A stretch of DNA of 32,036 bases, taken from Thermaceae bacterium. Lineage in GTDB: Bacteria > Deinococcota > Deinococci > Deinococcales > Marinithermaceae. Below are positions 30,423 through 32,036 of this stretch, in pieces (positions within the stretch are counted from its first letter, which is position 1; each line of letters starts with the position of its first letter). The position numbers and the translations under genes are program-made. Below the pieces are notes generated by a model. It did not search any database, was not told the origin of the DNA, and saw only the letters and a list, made by a program, of their open reading frames with translations. The DNA is taken from contig JALSRQ010000149.1 in the NCBI GenBank assembly GCA_026984675.1, positions 1 through 32,036 on the forward strand, read 5' to 3'.

Positions 30423-31340
30423 CTAGGCGGCCTGGGCCCGCTCGCCGAGGATCGCCCGGCGCACCCAGGCGGTCTCCTCCAGCGAGAGCCGCCGGAAGGA
30501 GAGCCTTTGCTTCGAGGCCGGTCCGTTCCCGGTGACGATGGCGTAGAGCTTGTCCCAGTCGGGCTCGGTGTAGCTCCAGCGGCCGGTGTCGCTATCGAAC
30601 TTGAGCTTGGGGTCGGGGATCTTGAGGCCGATCTCCTGGATCTTGCGGACGTAGGTGGAGAGGAACTCCTGGCGGAGCTGCTCGTTGGGCTTGGTCTTGA
30701 TCCCCCAGGCGAGGTCCTTGTCCTTCTCCGGCGGGGTGGGGGGGCCGTGGAACATCATCAGGGGCTCCCACCACCGCTCCAGGGCCTCCTGCATCAGGCG
30801 CTTTTGCCTCTCGGTGCCCATCACCGCGGTGAGCACGATGTCCTCGCCGTGCTTGAGGTGAAAGGCCTCCTCCCAGCAGATCCGCCGCATGGTGCGGCCG
30901 TAGGGGGCGTAGGACGAGCGCTGGAGCGCCCCCTGGCTGATCACCGCCGCCCCGTCCACCAGCCAGGCGATGATCCCCACGTCGCCCCAGGAGTGGGTGG
31001 GGTAGTGGAAGACGTTGTGGAACTTGGTGCGGCCCTGCACCAGGTCCTCGAAGATCTTCTCCCGGGGCTTGCCGAGGTCCTCGACCAGGCGGTAGAGCAG
31101 CTGGGCGTGGCCGACCTCGTCCTGGATCTTGGCGGTGACCGCGAGCTTGCGGTGGAGGCTCGGGGCCCTTAGGATCCAGTCCCGCTCGGGGAGCGCCCCC
31201 ATCAGCTCGGAGTTCGCGTGCATCTCGATGAACTTGAGGAGCCGCGCCCGGTACTCGTCGGGCATCCAGTCGGTGGCCTCGACCTTGTGCCCCTCCTTGA
31301 TCCGCTTTCGAAAGGTTTCGACCCGTTCCTCGTAGGTCAT
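30423..31340 (-). CDS. paaA: PaaA: catalytic diiron subunit of phenylacetyl-CoA epoxidase
   Basis: 305 aa from ATG 31340, preceded by a strong AGGAGGGGGG ribosome-binding site. Diiron ligands are visible: Glu45 (ANSELMGALPE), Glu75-x-x-His78 (KIQDEVGHAQ), Asp/Glu near 130, and Glu158-x-x-His161 (WEEAFHLKHGED). The block FHYPTHSWGDVGIIAWLVDGA and the C-terminal TEPDWDKLYAIVTGNGP are PaaA signatures. The enzyme uses oxygen and reducing power to convert phenylacetyl-CoA to its 1,2-epoxide. It is the first structural gene after the short unknown gene. No PaaE reductase gene is in the window. Confidence 0.97.
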   Translation of the reverse strand: MTYEERVETFRKRIKEGHKVEATDWMPDEYRARLLKFIEMHANSELMGALPERDWILRAPSLHRKLAVTAKIQDEVGHAQLLYRLVEDLGKPREKIFEDLVQGRTKFHNVFHYPTHSWGDVGIIAWLVDGAAVISQGALQRSSYAPYGRTMRRICWEEAFHLKHGEDIVLTAVMGTERQKRLMQEALERWWEPLMMFHGPPTPPEKDKDLAWGIKTKPNEQLRQEFLSTYVRKIQEIGLKIPDPKLKFDSDTGRWSYTEPDWDKLYAIVTGNGPASKQRLSFRRLSLEETAWVRRAILGERAQAA

Positions 31341-31351
31341 CTTCCCCCCTC

Positions 31352-31672
31352 CTATCCCAGCTCCTCCCAGTACTCGAGCTCGACCCCCTCGGGGTCCACG
31401 TACTGCTCGAAGACCCGGCGGATCGCCTCGTGCACCGCCGAGTCCTTGTAGAACTGCCAGAGCATCTCCATGTCCTCGGCCCGGTAGACGATCTTCACCC
31501 GGCGGGGGTCGCCGAGCGAGCGCAGGATGCGGTTTTCCGAGGTCGGGCTGACCCCGTACTCGCGGGCGATCCCGTCCAGCGTTGAGAGCTCCTTGTAGGC
31601 CCGGGCGAACCTCGAGGCGCTGGCCCCCGGCTTAAGGGGCAGCGTCTCCACCACCGTGTAGCGGTATCCCAT
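31352..31672 (-). CDS. Conserved small protein of the paa cluster, function unknown
   Basis: 106 aa from ATG 31672, chosen because GGAGGTGA (31688-31681 on the minus strand) lies 8 nt upstream; GTG 31684 would overlap that site. The sequence has a helical middle (ASRFARAYKELSTLDGIARE), a phrase YGVSPTSENRILRSLGDPRR and an acidic end (QYVDPEGVELEYWEELG). No motif for catalysis or metal binding, no signal peptide and no membrane helix. It sits between the TetR regulator and paaA, 11 nt before paaA, so it should be co-expressed with the epoxidase. I do not recognise the family and assign no role. Confidence 0.8.
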   Translation of the reverse strand: MGYRYTVVETLPLKPGASASRFARAYKELSTLDGIAREYGVSPTSENRILRSLGDPRRVKIVYRAEDMEMLWQFYKDSAVHEAIRRVFEQYVDPEGVELEYWEELG

Positions 31673-32036
31673 CCTTTCCCTCACCTCCCAGTGCCCCGAG
31701 CACGAGCGGGCAGAAACCCCGGCCGAGCTCCTCGGGGCCGAGCCGGCCGCGGGGGGAGTACCACTGGTAGACCCAGTTGAGGGCGCCGAGGACGAACTTG
31801 GCGGCGAGGTCGGGGTCCTCCACCCGGAAGACCCCCTCCCGCACCCCCTCCTCGATCAAGCCCTTGAGGGCGGCCTCGTAGCCGTCCCGGAGCCGGCGGA
31901 CCCGGGCCTGGTAGGGCTCGGAGAGGAACTTCCACTCGTGGAAGAAGACGGTGGCGTAGGGAAGCTCCTCGACCACGACCCTCAGGTGCCCGCGCACGAA
32001 GGCGCAGATCCGCTCGCGGGCGCCCCCCTGGGGAAG
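31632..32036 (-). CDS. paaR: TetR-family regulator, C-terminal part (PaaR-like)
   Basis: The frame is open from the right edge to the stop at 31632 (about 134 residues); the helix-turn-helix is outside the window. The visible helices (ERICAFVRGHLRVVVEELPY, ATVFFHEWKFLSEPYQARVR, LIEEGVREGVFRVEDPDLAA, FVLGALNWVYQWYSPRG) are typical of the ligand-binding domain of AcrR/TetR regulators. In Thermus thermophilus a TetR protein, PaaR, represses the paa genes and is released by phenylacetyl-CoA; position and type fit that role (inference). The last 41 nt overlap the start of the next gene, and the tail after ALGG may be non-conserved read-through. Confidence 0.8.
   Translation of the reverse strand, partial: LPQGGARERICAFVRGHLRVVVEELPYATVFFHEWKFLSEPYQARVRRLRDGYEAALKGLIEEGVREGVFRVEDPDLAAKFVLGALNWVYQWYSPRGRLGPEELGRGFCPLVLGALGGEGKDGIPLHGGGDAAP

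Overview
This window is about 32 kb of very GC-rich, tightly packed bacterial DNA. It looks like a member of the Deinococcus-Thermus group, most likely a Thermaceae-type thermophile (inference from content; no rRNA is present). Supporting signs are the Thermus-like paa cluster with its TetR regulator, the PHP-type histidinol phosphatase next to a PolX-PHP protein, frequent GTG/TTG starts and 4-nt overlaps. In addition, a TANNNT -10 box lies only 6-7 nt before the start codon of at least seven genes, the signature of leaderless mRNAs known from Deinococcus.

Layout. 1-364 (-): 5' part of a HAD hydrolase. 461-7282 (+): an apparent sugar or polyol operon: DeoR regulator, BtpA-family protein, FGGY kinase, short-chain dehydrogenase, ABC permease, solute-binding protein, second permease; no ATPase gene is present. 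7287-9276 (-): rdgB, an RMND1/DUF155-like membrane protein and a YraN-like nuclease-fold protein in one overlapping operon. 9323-12194 (+): a membrane GAF-GGDEF-EAL protein and an atypical lower-GC lipoprotein, sitting between rdgB and rph (12179-12904, -). 12951-16124 (+): binding-protein-like lipoprotein, histidine kinase and OmpR-type regulator, followed by a TsdA-like dihaem cytochrome c (16162-17025). 17085-18212 (-): ychF GTPase. 18245-20173: alpha/beta hydrolase, rhodanese and a degenerate PfkB-like protein. 20148-22558 (-): PolX-PHP protein and PHP histidinol phosphatase. 22616-24633 (+): E1 alpha and E1 beta of a 2-oxoacid dehydrogenase, without E2/E3. 24869-25600 (+): a Phd/YefM-PIN toxin-antitoxin-like pair with its own operator. 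25601-26018: 418 nt without a gene but rich in hairpins. 26019-32036 (-): phenylacetate degradation operon (TetR, unknown protein, paaA, B, C, D, enoyl-CoA hydratase, paaZ).

How the genes work together. The first operon would import a carbohydrate or polyol, oxidise it with the SDR and phosphorylate the product with the FGGY kinase; the BtpA-family step is unassigned. The paa genes epoxidise phenylacetyl-CoA, isomerise and open the ring, and feed beta-oxidation. The binding-protein/kinase/regulator trio may control the adjacent thiosulfate/tetrathionate cytochrome.

Most interesting leads: a PolX whose polymerase aspartates appear lost while the PHP site is kept; a PfkB-like protein lacking the GAGD catalytic motif; an EAL domain with a Pro in place of the KID aspartate; a BtpA-containing sugar operon; the binding-protein plus two-component module; and a multi-hairpin stretch at 25600-25860.
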